Shown: piece after piece, positions 1 through 8,296 of the stretch
Layout of the letters: each line of letters begins with the position of its first letter
Numbering within the stretch: the first letter of the stretch is position 1
From: Myxococcaceae bacterium JPH2
GTDB taxonomy: Bacteria > Myxococcota > Myxococcia > Myxococcales > Myxococcaceae
Assembly (NCBI GenBank): GCA_016458225.1
Contig: JAEMGR010000012.1
Location: forward strand, 124,001-188,000
Direction: 5' to 3'
DNA length: 64,000 nucleotides
Notes under the pieces: model-generated
Database searches by the model: none
The model's input: the letters and a program-made list of their open reading frames with translations, nothing else
Told to the model about the DNA's origin: nothing
Position numbers and translations under genes: made by a program

Positions 1-273
1 GGCCAGGAGCCGGGCTCGTCCGAGCAGATCGCCAAGTTCTGCGAGCTGCGCTTCAAGGTCACCTTCCCCATGTTCGAGAAGGTGAAGACGAAGGGCGACG
101 GCCAGTCCCCCGTCTACGAGTTCCTCGCCCGCGACCACGGCGCGCCCAAGTGGAACTTCCACAAGTACGTGGTGGGCAAGGACGGCAAGGTGAAGGCGGC
201 CTTCCCCAGCGCCATCACGCCGGACAGCGCCGAGCTGAAGGCCGCGCTCGACAGCGCGCTCGCCGCCAAGTAG
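1..273 (+). CDS. Glutathione peroxidase, C-terminal part (5' end outside window)
   Basis: The gene is cut by the window edge; frame 1 stays open for 90 codons and stops at TAG 271-273. The visible part is the second half of the thioredoxin-like fold of glutathione peroxidases: a segment GQEPGSSEQI (the FxxQEPG region), an FCELRFKVTFPMF stretch, and KWNFHKYVV, the W-N-F-x-K block whose Trp and Asn complete the catalytic tetrad in this family. The redox Cys and Gln must lie upstream. Known role of the family: reduction of hydroperoxides with thioredoxin or glutathione, in the cytoplasm or periplasm; a signal peptide cannot be judged here. Family assignment is firm, substrate is not. Confidence 0.9.
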   Translation, partial: GQEPGSSEQIAKFCELRFKVTFPMFEKVKTKGDGQSPVYEFLARDHGAPKWNFHKYVVGKDGKVKAAFPSAITPDSAELKAALDSALAAK

Positions 274-303
274 CGCTCGAGGTCGCGCTGCAAGGCCTGA
301 CTC

Positions 304-330
304 GCCGCCGCGCCCCTGGGACGCGGCGGC
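304..330. terminator. Convergent hairpin terminator
   Basis: A perfect 9-bp stem (GCCGCCGCG 304-312, CGCGGCGGC 322-330) closes a 9-nt loop between the stop codons of two converging genes. There is no U-tract on either side, so it would be a bidirectional hairpin of the kind common in high-GC genomes. Confidence 0.5.
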
Positions 331-343
331 GTCAGGCATGTCG

Positions 344-1066
344 CTAGTAGCGAAGGCCGAACATGATGGGGATGTACTCACCGTTCGCGCGCTTCGTCGA
401 GCCGTCCTGCGCGGTGAATTTCGGTCCGAAGATGTAGTGGTAGCGGCCCTCCACGTACAAACGCAGCGGCCCGTAGATGCGCAGCGTGACGCCCACGCCG
501 CCATTGAGCCCGAAGTCCGTGGAGCTGCGCGAGCCGACCACTTGCGTGACGGCCACGGGCTCGGCTGAGCACACCAGGAGCCAGGGGTCGCAGAACGGGA
601 CGAGCCCCACGCCGTCCACCCGGTTGAGCTGCACCTGGCGGTAGTAGATGCCCGGGCCGCCAATGGCATACACGCCCACGGGCCGCGCATGCATCACGTC
701 CACCACCGCGTCGAGCGCGCCGTATTGCATGGTGTGGTCGCCGTCGAGGCCCGTGGTGTTGAGCACGTCGTTCTTCAAGCCGTAGGACGTGTAGACGTAT
801 TCGACCTCCACGCCCAGGCGCGGCAGGAACTTGAAGCCCGCGCCGAGCTGGAAGCCGCCGCCCACCTGGAAGTGGTCCGCGGAGTCCGCGAGCGGGAAGG
901 ACACGCCGCCGCCCACGTTGAACATGAATCGCTGCGTCGGGTACAGGTCCTCCTCCGTGAAGCCCGAGGTGGAGGACGCCGCGGTGGAGCCCTCGGAGGG
1001 AGAGGCCGCCAGGGCAGGTGCCGCGAGCGCCAAGAGACCGAGAGGCAGCAGGCGCGTGAGTCGCAT
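344..1066 (-). CDS. Outer-membrane beta-barrel protein (OmpA/OMP_b-brl type)
   Basis: The product has 240 residues. The ATG at 1066 is preceded by AAGGAG at good spacing and opens a clear Sec signal peptide (MRLTRLLPLGLLALAAPALA); the frame continues upstream but that part has no signal and odd composition, so it was not used. The mature protein shows alternating hydrophobic/polar strands such as FMFNVGGGVSFPL, LGVEVEYVYTSYGL and LRLYVEGRYHYIFG, and ends in an aromatic residue (GLRY), the usual barrel-insertion signal. Two cysteines in a short central loop (PFCDPWLLVCS) could form a disulfide. It is a single gene, divergent from the lipoprotein at 1323 across a 256-bp gap in which I see no recognisable site. 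Specific function is unknown. Confidence 0.8.
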   Translation of the reverse strand: MRLTRLLPLGLLALAAPALAASPSEGSTAASSTSGFTEEDLYPTQRFMFNVGGGVSFPLADSADHFQVGGGFQLGAGFKFLPRLGVEVEYVYTSYGLKNDVLNTTGLDGDHTMQYGALDAVVDVMHARPVGVYAIGGPGIYYRQVQLNRVDGVGLVPFCDPWLLVCSAEPVAVTQVVGSRSSTDFGLNGGVGVTLRIYGPLRLYVEGRYHYIFGPKFTAQDGSTKRANGEYIPIMFGLRY

Positions 1067-1322
1067 GGGATGCTCCTTGGTTTGACGTGACGGACCCGCT
1101 CCCGCGGGCTCGATGAGGCACGCAGGGCGCTCGCCGCCCTTGCGCCGGGAAGGATGGGGGCCGCCCGCGAGGTCGCCCACCGCCCTCGGGGGAGTGCCGG
1201 ACGGGGAGGCGGGGCGTCGCGCGAACGGGCCGAGCCCCTGGCTTCGTTCACTGGCAGGCGTCTGCCTGCGCCCACGGGGATGCTCGGCGGGCCCTGGCCC
1301 GATGCGCAGCTTGCGCCCGCCC

Positions 1323-2480
1323 ATGGCGACTCATATCCGGAGCCCGCGCCTCGTGCTCGGTGTGGTGCTCGCGCTGGGGCTGGCGGCGTGCGCGTCCGTG
1401 CAGCCTCCTCGTTCCGAGCTGGCCGAGCGGGTGGGGCGCTCGGACCTGTCCGTGGGCGTGCTGCGCACGCGGGTGCGAGACCTGGCGCGCCGCTTCTCCG
1501 GGCTCATCGAGGCGATGGCGGATGGCCTCGCCGAACGCTCGGACTCACCCGAGGTGGCGCGGGCGATGCTCACGTTCAAGGCGAACGCGGTGCCCGCCAT
1601 GCAGGGCGCGCTGTTCCATGCGGATCCCGTGGCGGCCTTGGTGGATGCCTGGGCCTTGCTCGCGCAGTTGGAGGACGCGCTGCCTGCGTGGGCGGATCGC
1701 GCCCCGCCTGAACTCCTCGCCCAGGCCACGCGCTCGCTGAAGGACATGGAGGCGCAGGTCGAGGCCCAGTGGCGGGAGGTCACCGGCCGTTCGGATGTCT
1801 CGCCCGCGCGCGCGCATGTGCACGCGTGGGCCCAGGCACATCCGCTCACGGGGCCGCTCGTCACGCGCGAGTCCACCGCGTCGCTGCTCGCCGCCGTCGC
1901 GGACGTCTCCGGCGGAGGCCTACTCCAGAGCGCGGCCGGGCTCGTCGAGGACACGCAAGAGCTCACCGCGCGCGTGGACCTCTACGCCGCGAGCCTGCCG
2001 CGTCAGGCGCGATGGCAGGCGGAGTTGGTGGCGGTGGACGCGCTGGAGTCGCCCGCGCTGCGCACCTCCGTCTCCGAGCTGTCGCGCACGGTGGACATCC
2101 TCGCCAGCATGGGGGAGCGGATGGCGGACCTGCCCGCCCTGGTGGATCGCGAGCGCGTCGCCGTGACGGCGGCGGTCGACCGCGAGCGCGTGGCGCTCCA
2201 GGAGTTCCTCACCGGGGAGCGGCAAGCGGTGCTCGCGGACCTGAGCGGTGAGCGCGTCGCCATCATGGTGGGGCTGCACAGCGAGCGCGTGGCGACGCTG
2301 GAGCAACTCGACGGAGTGGGACGCGGGTGGGTGGAGCAGTCGTTCGCGAGCGCCACGCGGTTGGTGGATCGCGTCTTCTTGTGGCTGTTCGCGCTCGTGG
2401 GGCTGGGCCTCGCCGGTGGCTTCGTGGTGGGGCTCGTGCTCGTGCGCGCGTGGCGTCAGGCGGGGCGACACCAGGGCTGA
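1323..2480 (+). CDS. Lipoprotein with C-terminal transmembrane helix, function unknown
   Basis: The 385-residue product starts at the ATG at 1323, which opens a lipoprotein signal (LALGLAAC, lipid-bearing Cys23). The body is helical and Ala/Glu/Arg rich. Around residues 275-340 there is a run of short repeats built on ERVA (DRERVAV, DRERVAL, GERQAVL, GERVAIM, SERVATL), likely an amphipathic helix or coiled coil. A hydrophobic helix (VFLWLFALVGLGLAGGFVVGL) lies close to the C-terminus, so the protein probably spans the periplasm with both ends membrane-attached. I recognise no catalytic family. The Shine-Dalgarno is weak. It stands alone, with gadB following 200 bp downstream. Confidence 0.75.
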   Translation: MATHIRSPRLVLGVVLALGLAACASVQPPRSELAERVGRSDLSVGVLRTRVRDLARRFSGLIEAMADGLAERSDSPEVARAMLTFKANAVPAMQGALFHADPVAALVDAWALLAQLEDALPAWADRAPPELLAQATRSLKDMEAQVEAQWREVTGRSDVSPARAHVHAWAQAHPLTGPLVTRESTASLLAAVADVSGGGLLQSAAGLVEDTQELTARVDLYAASLPRQARWQAELVAVDALESPALRTSVSELSRTVDILASMGERMADLPALVDRERVAVTAAVDRERVALQEFLTGERQAVLADLSGERVAIMVGLHSERVATLEQLDGVGRGWVEQSFASATRLVDRVFLWLFALVGLGLAGGFVVGLVLVRAWRQAGRHQG

Positions 2481-2681
2481 GTGGCTCGCCTGTCCATCCC
2501 CGGACGCTGGAGCGGAGGTCCGCTCGCGTGCCTGGCTCCTGGCGGTCGCACTGGTGGGAGGGGCGGGCAGGGCACGCGGGGCCTCTTCGTGAGGCGGGTC
2601 GCTTGTCGGTGCCTGACGCGAGCCCAACCATGAAGCATGCCGCCCCCTGGGGCGCGATTCCCGATGACGACGAGGTGAGCC

Positions 2682-4073
2682 ATGGCCCTGCACAGCAAGG
2701 ACGAAGCGGAGCACGCGGAGTTCGATGACGTCTATGCGTCCACGGACCTGTCCGTCGCGATGCCCAAGTACCGCATGCCGGACGATGAGCACAGCGCCGC
2801 GCATGCCTACGCCGTCGTGCACGACGAGCTGATGCTGGACGGCAACTCCCGTCAGAATCTGGCCACGTTCTGCCAGACGTGGAGCGAGCCGGAAGTCCAC
2901 AAGCTCATGGACGAGTGCCTCGACAAGAACATGATCGACAAGGACGAGTACCCGCAGACCGCGGAGATTGAAACGCGCTGCGTGAACATGCTCGCCGACT
3001 TGTGGCACTCGCCGGAGGCCGCGAACGCGATGGGCTGCTCCACCACGGGCTCCAGCGAGGCGGCGATGCTGGGCGGCCTCGCGATGAAGTGGCGTTGGCG
3101 CAAGCGCCGCGAGGCGGAGGGCAAGCCCACCGACAAGCCCAACCTCATCTGCGGCCCGGTGCAGATCTGCTGGCACAAGTTCGCGCGCTACTTCGACGTG
3201 GAGCTGCGCGAGGTGCCCATGGCGCACGGCCGGATGATGCTGTCGCCCGAGGAGGTGCTGAAGCGCTGCGACGAGAACACCATCGGTGTGGTGCCCACGC
3301 TCGGGTTGACCTTCACGCTCCAGTACGAGCCTGTCGAGGCCATCAGCCAGGCGCTCGATGATCTCCAGAAGCGCACGGGCCTGGACATCCCCATCCACGT
3401 GGATGCGGCCAGCGGCGGCTTCCTCGCGCCCTTCATCCACAAGGATGTCGTCTGGGACTTTCAGCTCCCGCGCGTGAAGTCCATCAACACGTCGGGCCAC
3501 AAGTTCGGCCTGACGCCGCTGGGATGCGGGTGGGTCGTCTGGCGCGACCGCGTGGACCTGCCGCAGGAACTCATCTTCTGGGTGAACTACCTGGGCGGGA
3601 ACATGCCGACCTTCGCGCTCAACTTCTCGCGGCCCGGCGGGCAGATCGTCATCCAGTACTACAACTTCCTGCGCCTGGGCCGTGAGGGCTACCGCAAGGT
3701 GCAGCAGTCGTGCGCGGACGTGGGCCAGTACCTCGCGCGGGAGATCGCCAAGGCCGGTCCGTTCGAGATCGTCTACGACGGCAAGGGCGGCATCCCGGGC
3801 GTGTGCTGGAAGCTGAAGGATGGCGCCAAGCCGGGCTACACCTTGTTCGACCTGGCGGACCGGCTGCGTGAGCGCGGCTGGCAGGTGCCCGCGTACTCAC
3901 TGCCCAAGGACTGCCAGGACATTGTCGTGCAGCGCATCCTCGTGCGCCACGGCGTCAGCATGGACCTGGCGAGCATGCTGATGAACGACATCCGGACCAG
4001 CCTGGAGTTCCTCCGCAAGCACCCGGTGGCCAAGTCGCTGTCCGCGGCCGAGGGCTCGGGCTACCACCACTGA
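2682..4073 (+). CDS. gadB: Glutamate decarboxylase (PLP-dependent)
   Basis: The 463-residue product is almost the same length as E. coli GadB (466). It decarboxylates L-glutamate to GABA, consuming a proton. Family landmarks are present: [20 protein letters not shown] (substrate/PLP phosphate region, about 119-138), HVDAASGGF (239-247, the Asp contacting the PLP pyridine nitrogen) and [11 protein letters not shown] with Lys274 as the Schiff-base lysine. The chain ends in YHH; E. coli GadB uses a penultimate His to lock the enzyme at neutral pH, so a similar pH switch is possible (inference). The start has GAGGTGAGCC just upstream. No GadC antiporter lies next to it, so GABA export would depend on a gene elsewhere. 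Confidence 0.96.
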   Translation: MALHSKDEAEHAEFDDVYASTDLSVAMPKYRMPDDEHSAAHAYAVVHDELMLDGNSRQNLATFCQTWSEPEVHKLMDECLDKNMIDKDEYPQTAEIETRCVNMLADLWHSPEAANAMGCSTTGSSEAAMLGGLAMKWRWRKRREAEGKPTDKPNLICGPVQICWHKFARYFDVELREVPMAHGRMMLSPEEVLKRCDENTIGVVPTLGLTFTLQYEPVEAISQALDDLQKRTGLDIPIHVDAASGGFLAPFIHKDVVWDFQLPRVKSINTSGHKFGLTPLGCGWVVWRDRVDLPQELIFWVNYLGGNMPTFALNFSRPGGQIVIQYYNFLRLGREGYRKVQQSCADVGQYLAREIAKAGPFEIVYDGKGGIPGVCWKLKDGAKPGYTLFDLADRLRERGWQVPAYSLPKDCQDIVVQRILVRHGVSMDLASMLMNDIRTSLEFLRKHPVAKSLSAAEGSGYHH

Positions 4074-4099
4074 GTCACGGGGCGGGGGGGACGGCGCGC

Positions 4100-4606
4100 T
4101 CAGTCGTCCCCCCCGCGCTCCGCCTTCCACGGGAGCTTCATGTCTCGGCCGTTGCCCGCGCGCGCGAGTGCCAGCGCCAGCCGCGCTCGCTTCTGGGCGG
4201 GCAGCTCCTTGGCCAGCGCCGCGTACAGGTCGCGGTCCATCGCGAGAATCTGCGCGCGCGCCTCGAAGGCTCGCTGGGCCGCGGCGTCGGCCTGAGCCAG
4301 CGCTGCGTTGTCGCCCTGGGCCGCGAGGATGAGCGTGCGCGCGGCCTCGCGCACCTGCTCGCGCAAGGGCCGGCGCTTCTCATCGAAGCGTCGCAGCGTG
4401 TCCTCCACCTTCAGCGCTTGGGCGTTGTCCAACTCCAGCGCGTCCGTCAGCTCCAGCACGCGACGCAGCCGGCTGCGCTGCTCGGAGCGCTCCAGTCGCT
4501 CCGCGCGGCGTTCTTCACGCCGCTCCTCGCGTGGGGTCGCCATCGGCGCCTGGGCCCAGACCATCGTCGGCAGCAGCACCGTCGCCGCCAGCACCACGCC
4601 TCTCAT
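4100..4606 (-). CDS. Spy/CpxP-like periplasmic protein of an ECF sigma operon
   Basis: The 168-residue product begins with a Sec signal peptide (MRGVVLAATVLLPTMVWAQA) and is then almost wholly helical and charged, with LRRVLELTDALELDNAQA followed by long Arg/Glu-rich helices, the pattern of Spy/CpxP/ZraP proteins that bind misfolded proteins or metals in the periplasm. It is the third gene of a leftward operon: sigma factor, anti-sigma factor, then this gene 8 nt after the anti-sigma stop. In Cnr/Zra-type systems the third protein senses the periplasmic signal; that role here is inference from gene order. The longer open frame upstream was rejected because it overlaps the anti-sigma gene completely. 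Confidence 0.75.
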   Translation of the reverse strand: MRGVVLAATVLLPTMVWAQAPMATPREERREERRAERLERSEQRSRLRRVLELTDALELDNAQALKVEDTLRRFDEKRRPLREQVREAARTLILAAQGDNAALAQADAAAQRAFEARAQILAMDRDLYAALAKELPAQKRARLALALARAGNGRDMKLPWKAERGGDD

Positions 4607-4614
4607 CGTCGTCC

Positions 4615-5142
4615 TCACAGCGTCTCTCCCATGTCCAGGTCCAGGCTGCCGTCCTCGTCGTCCCAGGGCAGGCCGTCGTCGGTCTCCAGCTCGTCGGTCA
4701 GCGGTTCCAGGCCCGCCCAGGCCTCGAAGTCCGCCACCGTCTGCGTATCCACCGGCTGCGCCGGCGAAGTGGCCTCCACCGGAGGCGTGGGCACCACCGG
4801 CCGAGGCGCCAGCGGCGAGTGGCCCGTGACGGCGAGCATCAGTGCCACGCCCGCCGCCGCGGCCATGAGTCCTCCCGCCGCGCGTCGCCATCCGTCCCGG
4901 CGTGAGCGCTCGCGTCGCCACGCGGCCTGGGTCCGTGCGGGCAGGGCCTCCCACTCGCGCGCCTCGGCGGGGCTGCGCGCCGGGAGCGCGACCAGGCCCA
5001 GCACTTGGGCGGCCTCGGCGGCTTCGGCGCGGCAGGCGGCGCACGTCTCCAGGTGCGCGCGCACCTGCGCGGCCTCCTCGCCTTCCAGCGCTCCCGCCGC
5101 GTGGAGGCTCAATCGTTCCTCGTACTCCGCGCACGCACCCAT
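4615..5142 (-). CDS. Zinc-finger anti-sigma factor
   Basis: The 175-residue product starts with a cytoplasmic zf-HC2-type module: CAEYEERLSLHAAGALEGEE then HLETCAACRAE, giving the His-x3-Cys-x2-Cys metal site typical of ZAS-family anti-sigma factors. One transmembrane helix follows near residues 88-106 (AAGGLMAAAAGVALMLAVTG) and a Pro-rich, then very acidic periplasmic tail. The ATG at 5142 is preceded by GGGGAG at 6-7 nt and shares one base with the TGA of the sigma gene; a GTG one codon earlier is possible. Tight coupling to the sigma gene is normal for such pairs. It should hold the sigma factor inactive until a periplasmic signal arrives. Confidence 0.85.
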   Translation of the reverse strand: MGACAEYEERLSLHAAGALEGEEAAQVRAHLETCAACRAEAAEAAQVLGLVALPARSPAEAREWEALPARTQAAWRRERSRRDGWRRAAGGLMAAAAGVALMLAVTGHSPLAPRPVVPTPPVEATSPAQPVDTQTVADFEAWAGLEPLTDELETDDGLPWDDEDGSLDLDMGETL

Positions 5143-5768
5143 CACGCGCTCCCCTCGTTCAGCTCCGTCACGCTCGCGCGCAGGCGCTTCACCGCGTGGT
5201 GGAACTGCACCTTCGCATTGTTCTCGGTGATGCCCAGCGTCTCGGCGATGTCCTTGAACGGCAGCTCCCCGTCCACTCGCAACGTCAGGACCTCGCGTTG
5301 GCGGTGGGGCAGGGTGAGCACCGCCGCGCGCACCCGCCGCGCCCGCTCGGCGCGCTCGAGCGCCTCGTGCGCGCCCTCCGTGCCGTCCGCGGCCACGTCA
5401 TCCGCCACCGCCTCCACCAGCACCGGGCGCCAGCGCAGTCCCTGGCGCGCGTGGTTCTTCGCCAGGTTGAGCGTCACGCGCACCAGCCACGCGCGGAACG
5501 GCGCGGACGTGAGCGGCGTGAAGCGGGCGAACACCCGACGCGAGGCCTCCAGCGCGCGAAGGAACGCCTGCTGCGCCAGGTCCGAGGCGTCCTCCGGGCG
5601 CGTCACATAGCGGCGCACCAGCGAGAGGACGAGCGTGCGGTGCCGCTCCACCAGCCGGCCGAACGCGGCCGAATCCCCCGCCAGGAAGGCCTCACACAGG
5701 GCTTCGTCGGAGGGCGGGTCCACCCGTCCTCCCGCCACTGCCGCCAGCCCTGGGTGTGTGCCACTCAC
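5142..5768 (-). CDS. ECF-family RNA polymerase sigma factor
   Basis: The 208-residue product has region 2 (LVRRYVTRPEDASDLAQQAF, core and -10 binding) and region 4 (LPHRQREVLTLRVDGELPFK then DIAETLGITENNAKVQFHHA, a helix-turn-helix for -35 binding), with no region 3, as in ECF sigmas. I chose the GTG at 5768 because it follows AAGG by a few bases and gives a normal ECF N-terminus; a longer frame starts at 5855 but adds a non-sigma-like leader. It is first in an operon with an anti-sigma factor and a Spy-like protein, so it probably controls an envelope or metal stress response and its own operon. Confidence 0.9.
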   Translation of the reverse strand: MSGTHPGLAAVAGGRVDPPSDEALCEAFLAGDSAAFGRLVERHRTLVLSLVRRYVTRPEDASDLAQQAFLRALEASRRVFARFTPLTSAPFRAWLVRVTLNLAKNHARQGLRWRPVLVEAVADDVAADGTEGAHEALERAERARRVRAAVLTLPHRQREVLTLRVDGELPFKDIAETLGITENNAKVQFHHAVKRLRASVTELNEGSA

Positions 5769-5801
5769 GCCGCCTTCAACCCGCCATGGGGGCAAAAGGT
5801 T

Positions 5802-5820
5802 ATTTCCGCTGCATTTCCGC
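5802..5820 (-). promoter_or_regulatory. Direct repeat upstream of the ECF sigma gene
   Basis: On the minus strand GCGGAAAT occurs twice with an 11-bp period (complements at 5802-5809 and 5813-5820), 34 bp upstream of the sigma start. One helical turn between copies and the GGAA core resemble an ECF -35 region or an activator site. Which one it is cannot be told by eye. Confidence 0.3.
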
Positions 5821-5945
5821 GCCGCCCGAGCGCCGGAGAGTGGCCACTGTCGCACGTTGGCTCGGACTGGAAGGCAGGGTGATTGCCGCCTGTCCGGACG
5901 CTCGGGGACACTCCGGCGGACCCTCGCTGGACCCGAGGAGGGGGC

Positions 5946-6524
5946 ATGGATGCCAGAGGGACAGGCTCACGCATCAAGGGAGGCGTGCTCGTCTCCCGGC
6001 TGAACATGCTGCGCCAACTGGGAGGACAGGCCCGCGTGGATGAGGTGCTCCGCCGCCTCCCCCCGGAGGACCAGGCCATCCTGCGCACGCTCCTCGTGCC
6101 CGCGGCGTGGTACCCGCTGTCGCTGAACCTGCGCCTGGACGCGACCATCGCCGAGGTGGTGTCACCCGAGGACACCCCCCGGGCCTTCGTGGACATGGGC
6201 CGCGCCTCCGCCGAGGAGAACCTCCACGGCGCGCACCAGGTCTTCCTCCGGCCCGGGGATCCGCACTTCCTCTTGAGCCAGGCGCCGCGCATCTACCGGT
6301 TCTATTACGCGGTGGGCTCGCGCGAGTACGAGAAGACGGGGCCCAACTCAGCGGTGCTGCGCACGCTCGGCGCGGAGAGCGTCACCGCCACGGACTGCCT
6401 CACCGTCGTCGGCTGGCACGAGCGCGCCATCGAGCTGTCTGGCGGGCGCGACGTGCGCGTGGCCCATCCGGTGTGCCGAGCGCTCGGCGCGGCGCATTGC
6501 GAGTACACGTGCGCGTGGCGCTGA
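5946..6524 (+). CDS. Myxobacterial V4R/TIGR02265-like sensory domain protein
   Basis: The 192-residue product starts at ATG 5946 behind GAGGAGGGGGC. It looks like a single ligand-binding domain of the type expanded in myxobacteria: GVLVSRLNMLRQLGG, the AWYPLSLNLRLD segment, an FLLSQAPRIYRFYYAVGSRE block and a C-terminal Cys-containing tail (GAAHCEYTCAW). The final A-x-H-C-E-Y-x-C arrangement is like the end of V4R domains, which bind small hydrophobic molecules. I am sure it is a compact conserved domain, less sure of the family name. It is transcribed divergently from the ECF sigma operon and ends 5 bp before the convergent peroxiredoxin gene. Confidence 0.6.
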   Translation: MDARGTGSRIKGGVLVSRLNMLRQLGGQARVDEVLRRLPPEDQAILRTLLVPAAWYPLSLNLRLDATIAEVVSPEDTPRAFVDMGRASAEENLHGAHQVFLRPGDPHFLLSQAPRIYRFYYAVGSREYEKTGPNSAVLRTLGAESVTATDCLTVVGWHERAIELSGGRDVRVAHPVCRALGAAHCEYTCAWR

Positions 6525-6529
6525 CGGAC

Positions 6530-7009
6530 TCAGGCCGGCGCGGGCTCGTCCTCGGCGGGCAGCGGGTGCTGGCGCAGGTAGCGCAGCACGTCGTCCAGGT
6601 GACGGTACACGCGCACCTCGTGGTGGATGATGTGCTCCACGAGGCCCGCGGGGGACAGGATGTACGTGACGCGCCGGTCCACGTTGAGCACGGGCCACAG
6701 CACGTCATAGGCGCGGCTGATGCGCCGGTCCTCGTCGCCCACCAGGGCGAAGTGGATGTCCTCCTGCTGCGCGAACTCGCACTGCGTCTTCACGGTGTCC
6801 ACCGAGACGCCCACCAACTCCGCGCCCAGCCCTCGAATCAACTCGTGGTTGTCTCGAAACGCACGGTTTTCGATGGTGCAGCCGATGGTGAATGTCTTGG
6901 GGAAGAAGAAGAGGACGACGCGTCGCCCGCGCAGGGCGGACAGGTGCACGGGCTGCCCGTGACAGTCCGTCGCGGCGAAGTCCGGCGCGAGGTCTCCAAT
7001 GGCAATCAT
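6530..7009 (-). CDS. bcp: Peroxiredoxin of the Bcp/AhpC-TSA family
   Basis: The 159-residue product has the peroxiredoxin core: GDLAPDFAATDCHGQPVHL, the FFFPKTFTIGCTIENRAF active-site loop with peroxidatic Cys44 and the supporting Thr/Arg, then GVSVDTVKTQCEFA. The usual P-x-x-x-T-x-x-C pattern is kept although the common PG before the Cys reads IG. There is no second Cys five residues after Cys44, as found in many PrxQ enzymes; Cys77 could serve as resolving residue. It reduces hydrogen and organic peroxides using thioredoxin, in the cytoplasm. It is a single gene divergent from the YcaO gene. Confidence 0.9.
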   Translation of the reverse strand: MIAIGDLAPDFAATDCHGQPVHLSALRGRRVVLFFFPKTFTIGCTIENRAFRDNHELIRGLGAELVGVSVDTVKTQCEFAQQEDIHFALVGDEDRRISRAYDVLWPVLNVDRRVTYILSPAGLVEHIIHHEVRVYRHLDDVLRYLRQHPLPAEDEPAPA

Positions 7010-7126
7010 GCGATTCCGGCTCCTGGGGCAACCCGGCGGGCCACCCCTACCACGTTTCGCGCACGTTCCGACGACGGCATTCGCGCGTGTGTCGGGCGGA
7101 AAGTTTTCTGATTAAGGTCCGCCGCC

Positions 7127-8296
7127 GTGTCGCCTCCCAGGGACGTCCCCGCCCCGCAGCCTTCCGCCCAACAACTGGCCCGAGCCCTGGGTGTCACACG
7201 CGTGGCGCGAGTCACCGGGCTCGACCGCACGGGCGTCGAGGTGGCGTGCGCGGTGCGCCCGGGCGGCCATGTGCTCCAGGTGTGCAATGGCAAGGGTCGC
7301 TCGTTCGCCGAGGCGGCCTGGGGCGCCCTGCTGGAGACGGCGGAGCTGTGGGCGGCGGAGACGGTTCCGCAGGAGCGCCTGCGTTGGGGCGCTCGGGCCC
7401 ACCTGGAGGGGCGGCTGGGGACGCTGTGGGGCGCGGACCGGCTGGGTTCGGCCGGCGCGGTGGTGGTGCCTCGGCTGTGGAACGACCGGGTGAGTTGTGC
7501 GTGGCGCGAGGCCACGGACCTGGGCTCGGGCGAGCCGGTGTGGGTGCCCGCGCAAGGCGTGTATTGCCCGCCCGCGGGGGCGACGGCGCTCGGTCCCGTG
7601 GCGGTGGCGTGGACGAGCAATGGCTCGGGCGCGCATCCGGAGTCCTCGCGCGCGCTGCTGCATGCGTTGTGCGAGGCCATCGAGCGGGATCAGCTCGCGC
7701 GGGCGTTGCCGGACGGTTGGACGGAGGAGGGGGTGATGCGGCGGCTCTTGCAGCCCAAGGGGCTGGAGACCGCGGCCCCTCGTGCGGCGGAGCTGGTGGC
7801 GTCGCTGCGGGAGCGAGGCTTCGACGCCTACCTCTTCGATGCGACCCCGCCCGGGCGAACGTCGGGCACGGTGGGGCTGCCCGTGGCGGCGGCGGTGCTG
7901 GTGGACCGGGACGGCGGGCCGGTGCCGCTCACCGCGGGATATGCCTGCGCGCTCCGGCGTGACGACGCGCTGTGCAAGGCGCTGCTGGAGGCGGCCCAGT
8001 CGCGGCTGACGGACATCCACGGCGCCCGTGAGGACGTGGCCGCGACGGATCGCGAGGCGGCGCTGGGGTTCGCGCAGGCGCTCGCGGAGGTGGTGCCGGG
8101 GCGGGCGGCGCGCGAGGTGCCGGACTTGCCAGCCGAGGCCGCGCGTCCGGTGGCGGCCCAGGTGAAGCGGGTGCTCGCGCGGCTGGCTCGGGCGGGCTTC
8201 CGGGACGTGGCCGGCGTGGCGATGGATGCACCCGTGCCGGGCCTGCACGTGTGGAAGGTGATCATCCCAGGCATGCGGGTCTCGGAGCTGCTGTGA
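7127..8296 (+). CDS. YcaO-domain ATP-dependent cyclodehydratase / backbone-modifying enzyme
   Basis: The 389-residue product starts at GTG 7127 behind TTAAGG. YcaO enzymes phosphorylate the peptide backbone with ATP to install azolines or, with TfuA, thioamides. ATP/Mg-binding elements are visible: GKGRSFAEAAWGALLETAEL (residues 55-74) and SNGSGAHPESSRALLHALCE then AIERD (164-188), which carries the conserved Glu residues. The C-terminus ends PGMRVSELL rather than the proline-rich PxPxP tail of azoline-forming YcaOs, which fits the TfuA-associated group (inference). Its stop codon overlaps the start of the TfuA gene by 4 bp, so the two are translated together. No precursor-peptide gene was identified nearby. 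Confidence 0.9.
   Translation: MSPPRDVPAPQPSAQQLARALGVTRVARVTGLDRTGVEVACAVRPGGHVLQVCNGKGRSFAEAAWGALLETAELWAAETVPQERLRWGARAHLEGRLGTLWGADRLGSAGAVVVPRLWNDRVSCAWREATDLGSGEPVWVPAQGVYCPPAGATALGPVAVAWTSNGSGAHPESSRALLHALCEAIERDQLARALPDGWTEEGVMRRLLQPKGLETAAPRAAELVASLRERGFDAYLFDATPPGRTSGTVGLPVAAAVLVDRDGGPVPLTAGYACALRRDDALCKALLEAAQSRLTDIHGAREDVAATDREAALGFAQALAEVVPGRAAREVPDLPAEAARPVAAQVKRVLARLARAGFRDVAGVAMDAPVPGLHVWKVIIPGMRVSELL

Noticed and set aside
2630-2731. 33-codon ORF before gadB
   Set aside because: It overlaps the gadB start in another frame, has no Shine-Dalgarno of its own, and its composition is unremarkable.
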